Source: Solanum dulcamara (taxonomy: Eukaryota; Streptophyta; Magnoliopsida; Solanales; Solanaceae). Taken from it: a stretch of DNA of 64,000 nt. The translations under genes and the position numbers were made by a program. Shown one piece after another: positions 1-11,159 of this stretch. The notes under the pieces were generated by a model. That model had not been told where the DNA came from. It searched no databases and saw nothing but the letters and a program-made list of their open reading frames with translations. The first letter of the stretch is position 1; each line of letters begins with the position of its first letter. The stretch lies in the NCBI RefSeq assembly GCF_947179165.1, contig NC_077242.1, positions 22,787,097 through 22,851,096 on the forward strand, written 5' to 3'.

Positions 1-700
1 TGTAGATCATAAGTGATGATTGTTGGTTAGATGAACTCCTGAAGAGTAAAGTATTATATTTGAATAAAGTGAGTTACATTATTTATTTATATCTTTTAAA
101 GAATTGTTTTTCCTATATATTGAATGTTTTATTGAGTTGAGCTATTTTCAGAGTTGAGTTGAGTATCTTGAGTAAGTTTCTTTTTTGCTATTTTACATAC
201 CATACAGTGCATATACTGAAGCTATTTGGTGCTGCTTTATTTCATGATGCAGACACTGGTGATAGGGATCCTCAATAGGTGCACCATTGAAAATCAGACT
301 TCCATCCAACATTATAGTGAAACCTCTTTACATTTAGAGGCGCTCTAGAGTCTTTACATTTTCAGTATTTATTTACCATCTAGAGGTTGTCGTGGGCCTG
401 TTTCAGTACTTGTTTAGGGACAGAATTTAGGGGCTTCATAAAATAGTCTGAAAGAGTTTGAGTTATTTAGTTTCAATCTTTTAAATTTATGTTTTGACAA
501 CATTGAGTTATAATATATTTAGACTATTTTGAGATTTACAATTAAGTAGTTGCGTTTATGTTCATACATGTGCCTATCTGAGTTACTTTTCATGAGTTAA
601 GTCTTTTGCTTAGTGAGTTAGCAGGCCAATCGTTTGCTTGGAAACCAACAATGGTTTCTAAGTACCGGTCATGCCTATGGTGTAAACTTGGGATGCGACA
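1..700 (+). mobile_element. 3' part of a D-family LTR, cut by window start
   Basis: This is the 3' terminal part of a long LTR. It ends GGGATGCGACA at 700 and then passes directly into copia RNase H sequence at 701. Two other copies of the same family lie in the window: the solo LTR 34892-39535 and the fragment ending at 56981. They share the block around 190-300 (a TTTTACATAC run, a TGATGCAGA motif, then a stretch like 36480-36510) and the same kind of end (GTGACA or GTGATA). No coding capacity is visible. The 5' end and the left target duplication lie outside the window, so solo versus full-length status cannot be decided. Confidence 0.7.
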
Positions 701-1646
701 TATGCATAATTGGATTTACTGTCATTTATAAATTACTCAAATTATCACAAATACAGTGTAGGCTCTATCTTGATGTATACCCCATGATCATGGAGTAGTT
801 AAGTGATAGATGTCATCTCTATTATAGTAGAGGTTAGTGCTTGATACTCAACTTCAGCACTCAATATTGCTACCATGATCTGTTCCTCAAAAGTCCATGA
901 AACACAGTTTTCACCTAGGTAGATGTTATAGCCTGTAGTGGATCTCATAGTGGTATTGCATAATCCTTACTCAACATCTGAATATCCATATAACCTACAA
1001 GGTAAATGTGAGGTGAATCTGAGTCCATAGTGTAAAGTACCTTTGATGTACCAGAGAATCTTTTTAACTCAGTGAAAGTGTTCATTATTAGGACATTGCA
1101 TAAACTGACTGACTAGATTCACTACATGAGTGATATCAGGCCTTGTAAGTGTCAAATACTGGAGCTTAGCTACTATCATTCTGTATATAGAGGCATCAAC
1201 AACACTTCTAACATCTTTATGTAAACCATGTTTTTGTGCCAAAGGAGTAGCTACAGCTATTGCCAATGTCATATCAGTATAGTTAAGTAGTTCAACAAAA
1301 TACTTACTCTTACTTAAGTGAATTCCTCCTACAACATATTTGACTTCTACTCCCAGAGAAAAGTGTAGAGGACCATGATCTTTCATAGAAAATTATCTTT
1401 CAAGTTGTAGAACCAACTCTGAGACAAGTGATTGAGTACTTCCTGTTACAATAATGTCATCTACATATATCAAGAGCAGTATAATCCTTTGTGAGTTTGT
1501 AGTGTGAACAAGAAGGGGTCTACCTTACTATAGGTGAAGTCAAGGTGCATAAGGTTCATGTTAAACCTATAAAGGAAGGATCTTGATGCCTATTTAAGAT
1601 CATACAATTCCATCTTCAACAGACAAATAATATGGGGGTGCCTAGG
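701..1646 (-). pseudogene. Ty1/copia pol remnant: RT C-terminus and RNase H
   Basis: Read on the minus strand, this is the second half of a Ty1/copia reverse transcriptase followed by RNase H. The catalytic YVDD is at 1456-1467, inside the context YVDDIIVTGS. The block at 1386-1069 (starting MKDHGPLHFSLGVEV and ending near DITHVVNLVSQFMQCP) is the usual connection region, with YRMIVAKLQYLTLTRPDI. RNase H follows down to about 701, with traces of EYQALTST and CDNLSNL...MTVNP, but with several stops. The LTR ending at 700 interrupts it at the low end, and the solo LTR 1647-4655 interrupts it within the RT palm. The piece at 4661 onward is its continuation. Non-functional. Confidence 0.85.
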
Positions 1647-2014
1647 TGTTACACCCCATACTTTGGTACCTTGGAACGCTTCTTAAGATTCTTAAGTTTT
1701 TGGGAAGGCTCTTAAGTTTCTTAGAAGTCATCATGTGAGTTGGATAATCTATAACTCTATCAAATAATCCTATGAAAAGGAGAAGGAGATACTCCATAAG
1801 AGAAAAGATTGGAAATAGGGTTATATGGATTTGAAATGAGTTGGGGGCCAAAATAACAAGTCGTAGGGCTCGACTTGCTTGCGTAGGCTACCAACTTGGA
1901 CATATTAAATACTTAAGCTACTGGAATACATGTTGATCTCACGTAGAAAGGATTTCCTAGGTTCTTAAAGTAAGACGAGATTACGAAGCCATGGAAGAGG
2001 CGAAAGAAGGTGTA

Positions 2015-2133
2015 GCACCTACTCGGAAGCAAGTAGGTGATGCACCTACTCGGAAGCAAGTAGGTGATGCACCTACTCAGAAGCAAGTAGGTGATGCACC
2101 TACTTGTACTAAGTACGTGATGCACCTACTTGG
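2015..2133 (+). repeat. 27-bp tandem hairpin repeats in U3 of the solo LTR
   Basis: Three near-identical 27-bp units (2015-2041, 2042-2068, 2069-2095) are followed by a decayed fourth and a partial fifth. Each unit contains CACCTACT and its inverted complement AGTAGGTG around an 8-base loop, so each can fold into a hairpin. The block lies about 120 bp upstream of the TATA-like sequence. The related LTR at 6375 has a different short tandem repeat at the same place (about 6729-6785), showing that this U3 segment expands independently in each copy. Confidence 0.85.
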
Positions 2134-2149
2134 GGATGGACCCCACTGC

Positions 2150-2262
2150 CACATGGCAACATATGAGAGGCTGCATGGTGTGAGGTGGTATCCTAGGGGC
2201 TACCACATGTCACCCCTAGGAGGATGCCATGTGTCACATCCTAATAAAGGGTATATATATGT
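2150..2262 (+). promoter_or_regulatory. LTR promoter block: decayed G-boxes and TATA
   Basis: Three E-box-like hexamers (CACATG 2150-2155, CACATG 2204-2209, CATGTG 2228-2233) stand at the positions of three CACGTG G-boxes in the related LTR at 6801-6883. Each differs from CACGTG by one transition at the central CpG, the mark of methyl-cytosine deamination. A TATA-like run (GGTATATATATG) follows at about 2249-2262. The promoter role is inferred from position and motif. Confidence 0.65.
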
Positions 2263-4655
2263 GTTAGTATGAGTAATCTCTCATTTCAACATCTATTCCT
2301 TAGCCAAATTTTGAGAGAAAACTAGAGGAGCTAGAGAGACTAGCTACGGGTTCCCTCCAATTCAAGGTAAGTCCCCGATTATTGATACATAAATTAATTA
2401 TTTAAGGTATCATATGGTGATATAGTGGTGTTTAATAATGTAAAATCTCATTTTGGGGCAGTAAAGAAGAGATACAAATAGTCCGTTAAGTTTCAGCATG
2501 TTAAGAGAACTTCCGAGACATGTTTTAGCAAGGTATGGCTTGGTTCTCTTCTTCCACGTTTTGGTAAGTTTTGGAAATGATATGAAGGTGTTAATAATAT
2601 AAATTTATGGTTTGTATCAGCACAAAATGGATAGCAAACAACCACAACATTTCAGCCGCAATTAAGGAACATCCGAGACGAGTTTTGGTAAGCTTTGGCC
2701 AATTTCGGGTAAGGTAAGGGTTTTTCTTTCAATTTGGAGTTTATGGCGTGGTTATGGAGTGTACTACACGTTTTAAATGTGTATTTAAGTATAGAAATTG
2801 CAAAAGGATGCTTGACGTTAGAAACAAACTAAACTAAGGTCGTTATAGTTAAACCAAAGTCGAGTAGTGTGTTGTGGTTGTTGTGATGTACTTACAGGTG
2901 GTTTGATTATGTGTTTCAGGGCTGGAGAGTATTATAAAATGTGTGTATTTGCTTCTGGTTTCAGATACATGACCCTCCGTTTCATAGGGTTAAAGGTTTT
3001 ACGAGATAGAGACTAAACACCTTATTTTGGTATCATAGTTTTGGGCGAGTCGTTTGAAGTTTGTATTGTATAATGTTGAAGTGGTTTACCATTATATATG
3101 CTGCTGATTGTTGTTGTTGGTTGGCTTCTAAGGTTTGGAGGTTAAAGCGAAGTTTGAATAGGGCAAGTTATAGGGGAGATGCTGCCTGATTTTTGCTAAC
3201 TTCGAAATAAGTAATGAACTAGTCTAAGGAAATGGATAAGGGATTGGTTCCTATGGGTAATTACTGGTAGAATTACAAGCTGGAAAGTCAAATTTCACTA
3301 ACCTTAGAATTACTTTCATGTTAAATAGGTTCAAGAGACGACGAGGCGAACGTGTTAAGAGTAATCCGTAAGAGGTATGTAAAGCTAACGTTTCTTTCTT
3401 TTGGCATGTCTTCGACATAAGTGTATTAAGCTTATTCTATCTCTTGGCATGTTTTAGGCACAAATATGTAAAGCTAATCTTCCTTTTTGGCATGGTTTTA
3501 TGAAGCAAGTATATGACTTTTATATAGATTCAAGGAAGTTCCTATTTATAGAGCCGCTAGGATGGCCAACTTCTTGTTTTTCCCAAAGATATTTTGTTAT
3601 GTCTTGATATGTGTATATGATTCCGAAAAGTTCTATTTTGATATAACCCATAGTAACTTTTAAAAGGTACTTGATATGACTTTTGTCTTGATTTTTTAAT
3701 GATAGCTCATTTTAAGTACCCCATCGAGTCTCAAATATGATTTAAATTGCATTTAGTTTCTCACTACTCCACTCGTGGATGCCTCAATGCTTCTTTCACT
3801 GAGCCTGGGCCAGGATTTGTTATCATGCATACTTCTTTACATTATTCACCGTGCCTCGACGTGAGGGGGCAGATATGACCTGTACATGGGATTTGTGGAG
3901 TTATGATGTGCCATGTACACATATGATATGATATGATCTGATATAACCATCTGATATAATATGATCTATTATGGAGATATTCCGTACTCTGGAGTTATGA
4001 TGTGCTGTGGCTCCAGTGATGGGGCAGCGACCATAATTTGTTCATTGAGTCTCATAATGGGGCCGGATATGGCATATATTTTTTGCATATATTATCTGTG
4101 GTTATGAAAAACATTTTGGTATTCTAGATATTTTGCTCATTTTTGCACCTTCTGTTCTGGTAATGGATTTACTTGTTACAGTCTGTGCTTTACATATTCA
4201 GTACAATTTCTGTACTGACCTCCCTTTCTTTGGGGGGCTGCGTTACATACCCATAGGTACAAATGCTCGGTTTGCTGATCCGCTCGCCTAGAATATCCAC
4301 CCTGTTGATTGGAAGTGCTCCTTTTTCCGAAGCCCTATTTTGGTACTAGATTTTTATTTGCATATTTAGACATGTTGGTTAAGGGAAAAATGGGGCCCTG
4401 TCCCATTATATGACTAGGCTACCATTCTGTAGAGGTCTGTAGACTTGTGATGTGGGTTATGTATATATGTTTTAGGCTTGTGTTCAGTGACGGCCTTAAT
4501 GTTCTTCGTATGCTACATCTATTTTCGTGCGCACTCTAACGATCTCTTTTAATTTCCTCATTTGTCTATTTTGCTAACATACTAAGTGGGGCTAAGGGTA
4601 CGTATGGGTGCCCAAATCGGGTACCAGTCAGGGCCTACGGAGTTGGGTCCTGACA

Positions 4656-5240
4656 CTAGGATCAAAAAATTCAAAAGGTTGACTCATGTATACCTCCTCT
4701 TGCAACATTCCATGTAGAAATGCATTTTTGATATCTAGCTACCAGATTCTCCACTTAAAGTTAATAGCAATAGATAGACCCACCTTAATATTTGTGGCCT
4801 TAATAACAAGGTTAAAATTTCTTCAAAGTTTATCCCTTCAAGTTGTGAAAAATCCTTGACAAGTAGTCTTGCTTTGTATCTATCTACTATTCTATTGGCC
4901 TTTAAGTTGGTCTTGAATAGATGGTTTGAACCAACTAAACTCATACCAATAGATTTAGGCATTAATGTCCATGTCTTGTTTCTATGTAAAGCATTGATTT
5001 CCTCATGTATAGCTACAAGCCAATGTGGTGACATGGTTCATTAGTATTCTTTGGTTCCCTCAAACTCTCTTCTTTGTTGCTAGCAACACGAGATTAGTGA
5101 TGATGCTTTGCCTTGTATCTGGTGATCGTGTGGTGCCCTTGTGGTGCAAGGGGTGTATACATTGAGGCAGCTGACTATAGTGTAGTACATTTAGATAGTT
5201 TGTTCTCTGTCACAATCCACCTTCATCTAAGGTATCAATA
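4656..5240 (-). pseudogene. Ty1/copia pol remnant: RT N-terminus
   Basis: Continuation of the copia pol split by the solo LTR. On the minus strand, 5034-4735 reads EEINALHRNKTWTLMPK, then FKTNLKANRIVDRYKARLLV, which is the standard start of a copia RT. Just beyond it (4734-4661) lies LDIKNAFLHG with the first catalytic Asp, then EEVYMSQPFEF. The sequence resumes at 1646 downward with MELYDLK, the counterpart of ALYGLKQAP. About 5040-5240 is the poorly conserved linker before RT. In-frame stops are present, so the product is dead. Confidence 0.85.
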
Positions 5241-6374
5241 TGACTATCACCATTAAAAGGATAATTATTGTTATATGTTTAGTATCATTATCACCAGTAG
5301 GCTATGTATCACCAACAACCTACACTTTCTCTAAAGTAGGATCATCACCATCAGAAGGTATGAGTGTTGTTATATATTCAGTAGCATTATCACCAGTAGA
5401 TTGTGTATTATCAAAAACTTGTACTTCCTATGAAATAGGGTCATTATGTGCCTGTAATTTGGAGAAAATTTCAACAAAAGTAGCTAGACAAGGTGAGACA
5501 TCAATATTAGTCTGATTTTAACTTAGAGTAACAAAACGTAATGTGTTTTCATCAAAGAAAACATGTATGGACATATACACTTTACTTGTTGAAGGATAAT
5601 AACATTTGTAACCTTTGTGCAAACTATTGTATCCTATGAACACACAAGGGTACATCTTTGTACTGAAGTTGTTGCTACCATTGATATATGGGAAACACCT
5701 AAAACAAAATAATTTTAAGATGTTATAATCAGGTTTCTCACCATATAACTTAACAAATGAAGTCACCATATTTAAGACTGGAGAGGGCAGTTTATTAATG
5801 ATATACACTACAGTGAGAAAGGCCTCAACCCATAGAAACAAAGGAAGATTAGCATGGGGTAGAAGAGTTAAACCAATCTTAACATTATGCTTATGTTTTA
5901 TTTCTAAAACTCCATTTTATTCAGGTGTGTTAGGACATGAAATATGCCTGATAATACTACAATCTTCTAGATATTTAATGTAGTTTGTTTTGATAAATTC
6001 ACCACCTTCATCACATTGGAATAACTAATCTCTTCATAAAATTATTTTTCCACCATTTTTAAAACTTTGACAAATACTTCAAATAATTCAAACTTCATTT
6101 TCAGCAGATAAAGATACTTATACATGTGTGATCATCTACAAACACTATATAATATCTCATATGCAGAGAAGATTTAACAGAAAAAGGTCCTCATAAATCA
6201 CTGTGTACTTTCAATAAAGGTTACTTCTCAATTTTATTCCTCAAGACAAATAAAAGTTTACAAACTTTGCCCAACTGACAACTAGAACATACAATGTGAA
6301 TTTTATTACAACTACTAACATTTATGCAGTTATTTCTATTAAAAACTTTTAAGGACTTCAAACTAGGATGTCCT
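5241..6374 (-). pseudogene. Ty1/copia integrase remnant
   Basis: Minus-strand integrase core and C-terminal part. Around 6010-5850 the translation follows the copia pattern: DEGGEFIKTNY, then SCPNTPE-stop-NGVLE, where the usual PEQNG has a stop at Gln. From 5841 down to 5518 it reads FLWVEAFLTVVYIINKLPSP, then GYKCYYPSTSKVYMSIHVFFDEN, the region after the core. 5517-5241 corresponds to the integrase-RT linker. The element is cut at 6374 by insertion of 6375-10690 and resumes at 10691. Confidence 0.85.
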
Positions 6375-9300
6375 TGTTACAGCCCACATCTTTGAACTCG
6401 GAAGGTCCCTTAAGTTACTTAGAAGCTAGTATGTGAGCTACTTAAGTTACGACCCTATTGAACAACTCTAAGAAGGGAGAATGTGACACCCGTGGTAGGG
6501 AAGGTTGGAAATAGGGTCAAGAGAAGTCGGAAGGAGTTGGAGGCCAAGTAACGAGTCGTAGGACTCGATTTATCTACGTAAGCTACTAACTTGGAAGTCT
6601 TACACACTTAAGCTATTGGAGTACGTACCAAGCTTGGATAGCATGGGTTAGATAGGCTCTTAAAATAAGACGAGATTATGAACCTACGAGAGGGAGCAAA
6701 AACTAGTTTCCGAACTTACGAAAGTGAAGCAAGCAGGTGACAAGCAAGCAGGTGACAAGCAGGCAGGTGACTCACCTACTTGGGATGGACCCCACGCTGC
6801 CACGTGGCAGTTTTGTGTTGGAAGCTTGGACGAGGTGTCACCCTAGGAGGCTGCCACGTGTCACCCTAGGGGGATGCCACGTGTCACCTCCTAAGGAGGT
6901 GTATATATACATGTTGGCTGACTCTTTAACTTATTTTCCATCCAAAAACATCAGCCAAATGAGAGGAAAAACGTGAAGAACCAAAAGGAACAAGGCAGCA
7001 ACGTTTTTGAAGAATTAAAGGTGAGTTCTTCGATTTTTCATCTGTGAATTAATTAGCTATGGTGTTCCTCAAGCACGTGGAGATGTATATATGTATATAT
7101 ATGTATATGATGATGACTAAGGCATCGTTTCTTTAACCTTACGCCTAGAAACTTGAAAGAAAGTTGAAGGAAAAAAATGCTAAGAACTAATTAACCAACC
7201 CGTTTTTGGAAGGGACTGTTGTTGGTAATATTGGTATAACTTCTTGTGTACAGATTCGTTTTGAATGATTTAATATGTTTTGGAAAGGTATTTCATGGGT
7301 ATATAACTTTCATTTAGACTCCAAAATCCAGTTTTACTTGTAGCATCTCGAAACAGGGTGATAAAGTATAGAGGAGGTACTGCCCAGATTTGGTTTTGGA
7401 AATCCTACACGGACAGCTGTGAGTGTTTTGGTCATATCTTTTTGTAAAATATTGATGTAGGGATGATTCAAAATTATTTGAGACCCTAAGACACATGTAT
7501 ATAACTTTCATGAAGGACGTAAATCCTGTTTCCCTCCATTACCCCTTCGAAATGAAGCGACAAGGTAAAACAGTAAGCTGTCCAGATTTCACATTTTGGA
7601 TAGTTTTGGCGGGTTTGACAAGTTTAACGTAAGGTAAGGCCTTTATATTTAACTTTGAGCTTTATGATGTTGTTATGGAGCATTTTACATGCCCTATAGG
7701 TGGCTGGAAGTGTGTAAATATCATTGGAACACTTGACGTTCAGAATAAACTAATTGGAGTAGCTAGAAGTGAATTGTCATCGAAATAAAGTGTCGTTCTT
7801 GTGAGTTGCTGCTGCAGGGGTGTGGCTTGTTTTTTCAGGGACTGAATATGTCCTAATGTGGGTTAGGGTGCTTCTGGTTAAAGCCACATGACCCCTCGTT
7901 ACGTATAACTAAAGGCGTCACAAAATAAAGGCTAGACGCCCTATTTTGATATCGTATTTTTGAATAAATCATTTGGAGTTTATGTTGTATATTGTTGGTA
8001 TGAATTGCTGCAGGTTATTGTTGTTGGTTGGCTGTAGGTCTTAGGGAACTAATTGGAAATTTGGATAGGGCACATTATAGGGGAGGTGCTGCCCAATTTT
8101 CGTCGACGCCTTAGCGAATAACAGAATTAGTCGGGGAAACGACTAAGGAAATAGATTCCATTAATACTAAGATGTAACCTAGAGTGTTGGAAAGTAAAAG
8201 GGGTTGATATTCATACTACTTTCATGTTGAATAGGTTCAAAGGACGGCGAGGCAAGCAGGATAAGGAATAATTCAGACAAGGTATGTAAAGCTTTCTCTG
8301 GGCATGTTTTGGTATAAGTTCGTACAACTATCTTTCTTTACTTTTCGCAAGTTTTAGCCTTAAGTGAATTGTGTGTGGAATGTGGGGATAATTCCATTCC
8401 CAAAACTCCAAGTATGCCTCATAACCCCTATCCACTGCTTAGTATTGGAATTTCTGCAAGGATTGAGTATTGCCTAGTAAGGCTTCTACGTGTTAAACAC
8501 TAGTGTGTGGAAAGCTATCTCTCATTTTCCTTGATACGTATTTAGTACGAAAGTGAGATTATGATGCCATAATGATTCACCGAGCCCCATGATGGGCCGG
8601 GTATGAAATATGTGTATGAAGATCCCATAAAGGAAAGTACAGACTATATATAGTTTATTCTCTTTCTTCTTCTGGCATGTCTTAGTTGTAGGTTAAACAT
8701 GATATGAGTTCTTGGGTAACTCCATTCTTAGCATCTCTTATTTACGTCTGAATATCGGACTTTTATAATAATCGAACTATTTTCCTAGAAACTTTTATAT
8801 GTTAAAAAGGTAACAAATGTACAGGCTCCAAGTCTTACAGACTATTTGTTAACAAATATTTCTGGTTCCATGAGCGATTTGGCTTTACTTTAGTACATGT
8901 CTAGGAGCCCCGAGATTATAATTGATATTGCCCATAATGGCATTTAGAAGCCATTCGAGATGACTACACTACTACTCGAGTCCTCTGACAAAATTTTAAT
9001 CTTCTTATACGGTCAAGTCTCTGATAATGATTTAAATTGCATATAGTTACTCACTACTCTACTCGTGTATATCGTAACACTTCTTTCCCTGAGTCCCGGG
9101 CCAGGATATGTTCTCGTGCACAGTTCACTGCATTATTCCCTGAGTCCCTCAATAGAGGGCCAGGATACGTGTATAAATATATGATGATGTGTTGTAATAA
9201 GGTGGTGATGGCACTGGGGCCATGATGGTTTTACAGAGCTGATTTTACAGAGATGATTCACCGGACCCCCGAAAGGGCCGGCTATATGATATGACTCGAA

Positions 9301-9940
9301 CATGCATGTTTTTGTAATTCACAAAGTACAGGTACAGGTTTCTGAATTGATATCTTATCCCCTATTCTCTATCTCAGATATGCTTCCAGTTGTATTATAT
9401 TATGTTTTACATACTCAGTACATATATCGTACTGACCCCCTTTCTCGGGGGACTGCGTTCATGCCCGTAGGTACAGATACAGATTTTGGGAGTCCATCAG
9501 CTTAGGATTCCATGCAGCTCAGCTGAAAGAGGCTCCATTGTATCGGGGCCTAGTTTTTGATACTGTCCATGGATATATAGAAATTGTTTTATCCATTCAG
9601 GGGTACTGCGGGGGCCCTGTCCCGCCATATGTTGTCATTTATATGTTTAGAGGTCTGCATACATGTATATGTGGGTTGTATATGTCAGTTTGGTTTAGCT
9701 GGGTCTTTATGATATATTGTACATATTGTTATGTTATGGCAGCCTTATCGGCTTGCGTGCACTGTCAGGTTGTGATACAAACGGAAAGGGCTACAGGTAT
9801 ATGTAGATGTTATCGCCCAGTGGGGCTCTTTTACATAACATTATTTTATATATAGTTCAATGTGACCACAGCTGATAGATATGTGTATGGGGGGATCCAG
9901 GTCGGACCTCAGTCGCGACCTACGGGGTTGGGTTATGACA
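6375..9940 (+). mobile_element. 5' LTR (3566 bp) of an internally deleted family E retrotransposon
   Basis: Starts TGTTACAGCCC and ends GGGTTATGACA, followed after 4 bases by a primer-binding site. It belongs to the same family as the solo LTR 1647-4655. The left target duplication GTCCT (6370-6374) is matched at 10691-10695 beyond the partial 3' LTR, so 6375-10690 is a single insertion. The LTR is non-coding. Several ORF-sized openings (for example 9302-9855) match no family and have a counterpart in the partial 3' LTR, so I treat them as chance. Confidence 0.9.
6801..6910 (+). promoter_or_regulatory. LTR promoter: three CACGTG G-boxes and TATA box
   Basis: Perfect CACGTG palindromes lie at 6801-6806, 6855-6860 and 6878-6883. 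The last two sit in near-identical GCCACGTGTCACC contexts. A TATA-like GTATATATAC follows at 6901-6910, about 18 bp after the last box. CACGTG with a flanking GTC is the known core of plant bZIP/bHLH-bound G-box and ABRE elements (ABA, stress and light responses). Position and clustering fit the U3 promoter of the LTR. Function is inference. Confidence 0.7.
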
Positions 9941-10447
9941 GAAGTGGTATCAGAGCAGTTTATCCTCGGATTGTCTGCAGACCGTGTCTAGTAGAGTCTT
10001 GTTTATCGGTGTGTTGCGCGCCATATCTATAAACAGGAGGCTACAGGATATTTAGGATGTTACTTTTCTTCTACATCTGAGATCGTGCTATAGATCCGAG
10101 TCATAGGAAAATTCCTTATACTGACCTTGGATCTTAACAGAAAGACGACACCAACAGAAGGAAGTAATTGACGAGATGAAAAGTTACGAAGCATGCAAGT
10201 AAGTGAAGTAAAGCCACGGAAGATATCCATCGGGTAAGGTATTGAAATATAAAGTTGAAACCTGAAAGAAAAGCAGACAGAAAGTGCAACAGATGCAGTT
10301 TGAAGTGGGACATATGAGGTAAGTCCAGTATTTTTATATTATTGTTGACGTTGAAAGCCCTGTGTGGCTGCGATATGAGATGATATTGAAAGCCCTGTGC
10401 GGCTGTGATGTGATATGTATATATATGTGTTGGCCCTATGAGGCATT
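9941..10447 (+). mobile_element. Residual internal region with PBS, gag-pol deleted
   Basis: The primer-binding site TGGTATCAGAGC (9945-9956) matches the 3' end of initiator tRNA-Met, the usual primer of plant gypsy and copia elements. About 490 bp of leader and 3'-proximal sequence follow, including a short direct repeat (GAAAGCCCTGTG, about 10351 and 10388). No gag or pol remains. A deletion must have removed the coding region and the first 3.3 kb of the 3' LTR. Confidence 0.8.
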
Positions 10448-10690
10448 GCTGGGTCTTTATGATATATTGTACATGTTGTTATGTTATGGCAGCCTTATCG
10501 GCTTGTGTGCCCTGTCAGGTTATGATACAAACGGAAAGGGCTACAGGTATATGTAGATGTTATCGCCCAGTGGGGCTCTTTTACATGACATTATTTTATA
10601 TACAGTTCAATGTGACCACAGCTGATAGATATGTGTATGGAGGGATCCAGGTCGGACCCCAGTCGCGACCTACGGGGTTGGGTTGTGACA
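10448..10690 (+). mobile_element. Truncated 3' LTR (243 bp), same element
   Basis: This segment aligns without gaps to 9698-9940, the end of the 5' LTR. I count 9 differences in 243 positions (3.7%), 8 of them transitions. The duplication GTCCT follows at 10691-10695. The copy is therefore much younger than the copia it interrupts. Confidence 0.9.
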
Positions 10691-11159
10691 GTCCTAATCT
10701 AGTAAGCCACCTATTATCTGATGTGTTTCAATCGTGTGTAGCAATTAAAGAAGGAAGGATATTATTTTTCAAAGCATATAGTCCACCTCTCTTATATCCC
10801 TTGGCTAGTAGTGTCTCTGTCTTCTTGTCCTTTACAATAAAGTTAGTTTCATCAAATTCAAGAGTGCAAGAATTATACTTCGCAATTTTACTAACTGGAG
10901 TATATTGTTAGTAATCTTAGAAACTACAAGAACCTCCTGTAATTTTTGACCTGATTTAGTTATATTCCTAACAAGTGTTATTCTAATTGTGATACATTCC
11001 CAATAATGATTTTATCAAATTCATTATAGTATTTAAGATCAGATAAACTAGTTGAGTTATTTGTCATTTGATTACTGGATCTTGAGTCCACATACAAGGT
11101 GTCATCAGTAGTAGATGTATTCTGCAGATTGACACCAACTAGTGTTTATGGTAGTTCAT
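10691..11159 (-). pseudogene. Ty1/copia GAG-pre-integrase region
   Basis: Continuation of the minus-strand copia after the family E insertion. The minus strand here is collinear with the segment between the gag zinc knuckle and integrase: a protease-like region, then the pre-integrase domain with fragments reading CTLEFDETNFIVKDKET and KRGGLYALK near 10860-10760. No uninterrupted frame spans it. Confidence 0.7.

Larger units (their letters stand above)
1647..4655 (+). mobile_element. Solo LTR (3009 bp), family E, with CTAGG target duplication
   Basis: The element starts TGTTACACCCC and ends GGGTCCTGACA, with TG...CA termini. The 5 bases CTAGG lie on both sides (1642-1646 and 4656-4660), so this is a complete insertion reduced to one LTR. 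It aligns along its length with the LTR at 6375-9940: same start, the shared stretch near 1855-1900 with CAAGTCGTAGGGCTCGAC, the promoter block before the TATA box, and the same type of end. No ORF is credible. Long LTRs of this form are known from Ty3/gypsy chromoviruses of the Tekay/Del group; that assignment is inference. It splits the copia RT. Confidence 0.9.

Noticed and set aside
2015..2133. CRISPR-like array
   Set aside because: The 27-bp units are directly adjacent with no variable spacers, in a plant LTR.
1991..2272. 93-codon ORF with a repeated 9-residue unit
   Set aside because: The repeat is the 27-bp DNA repeat of U3 read in frame; the ORF runs over the TATA region and has no start context.
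9302..9855. Openings of 67 and 105 codons in the family E LTR, and a 157-codon opening at 10438-10911
   Set aside because: They lie in LTR sequence; the frame at 10438 runs across the LTR end and TSD into the copia, so it cannot be one gene.
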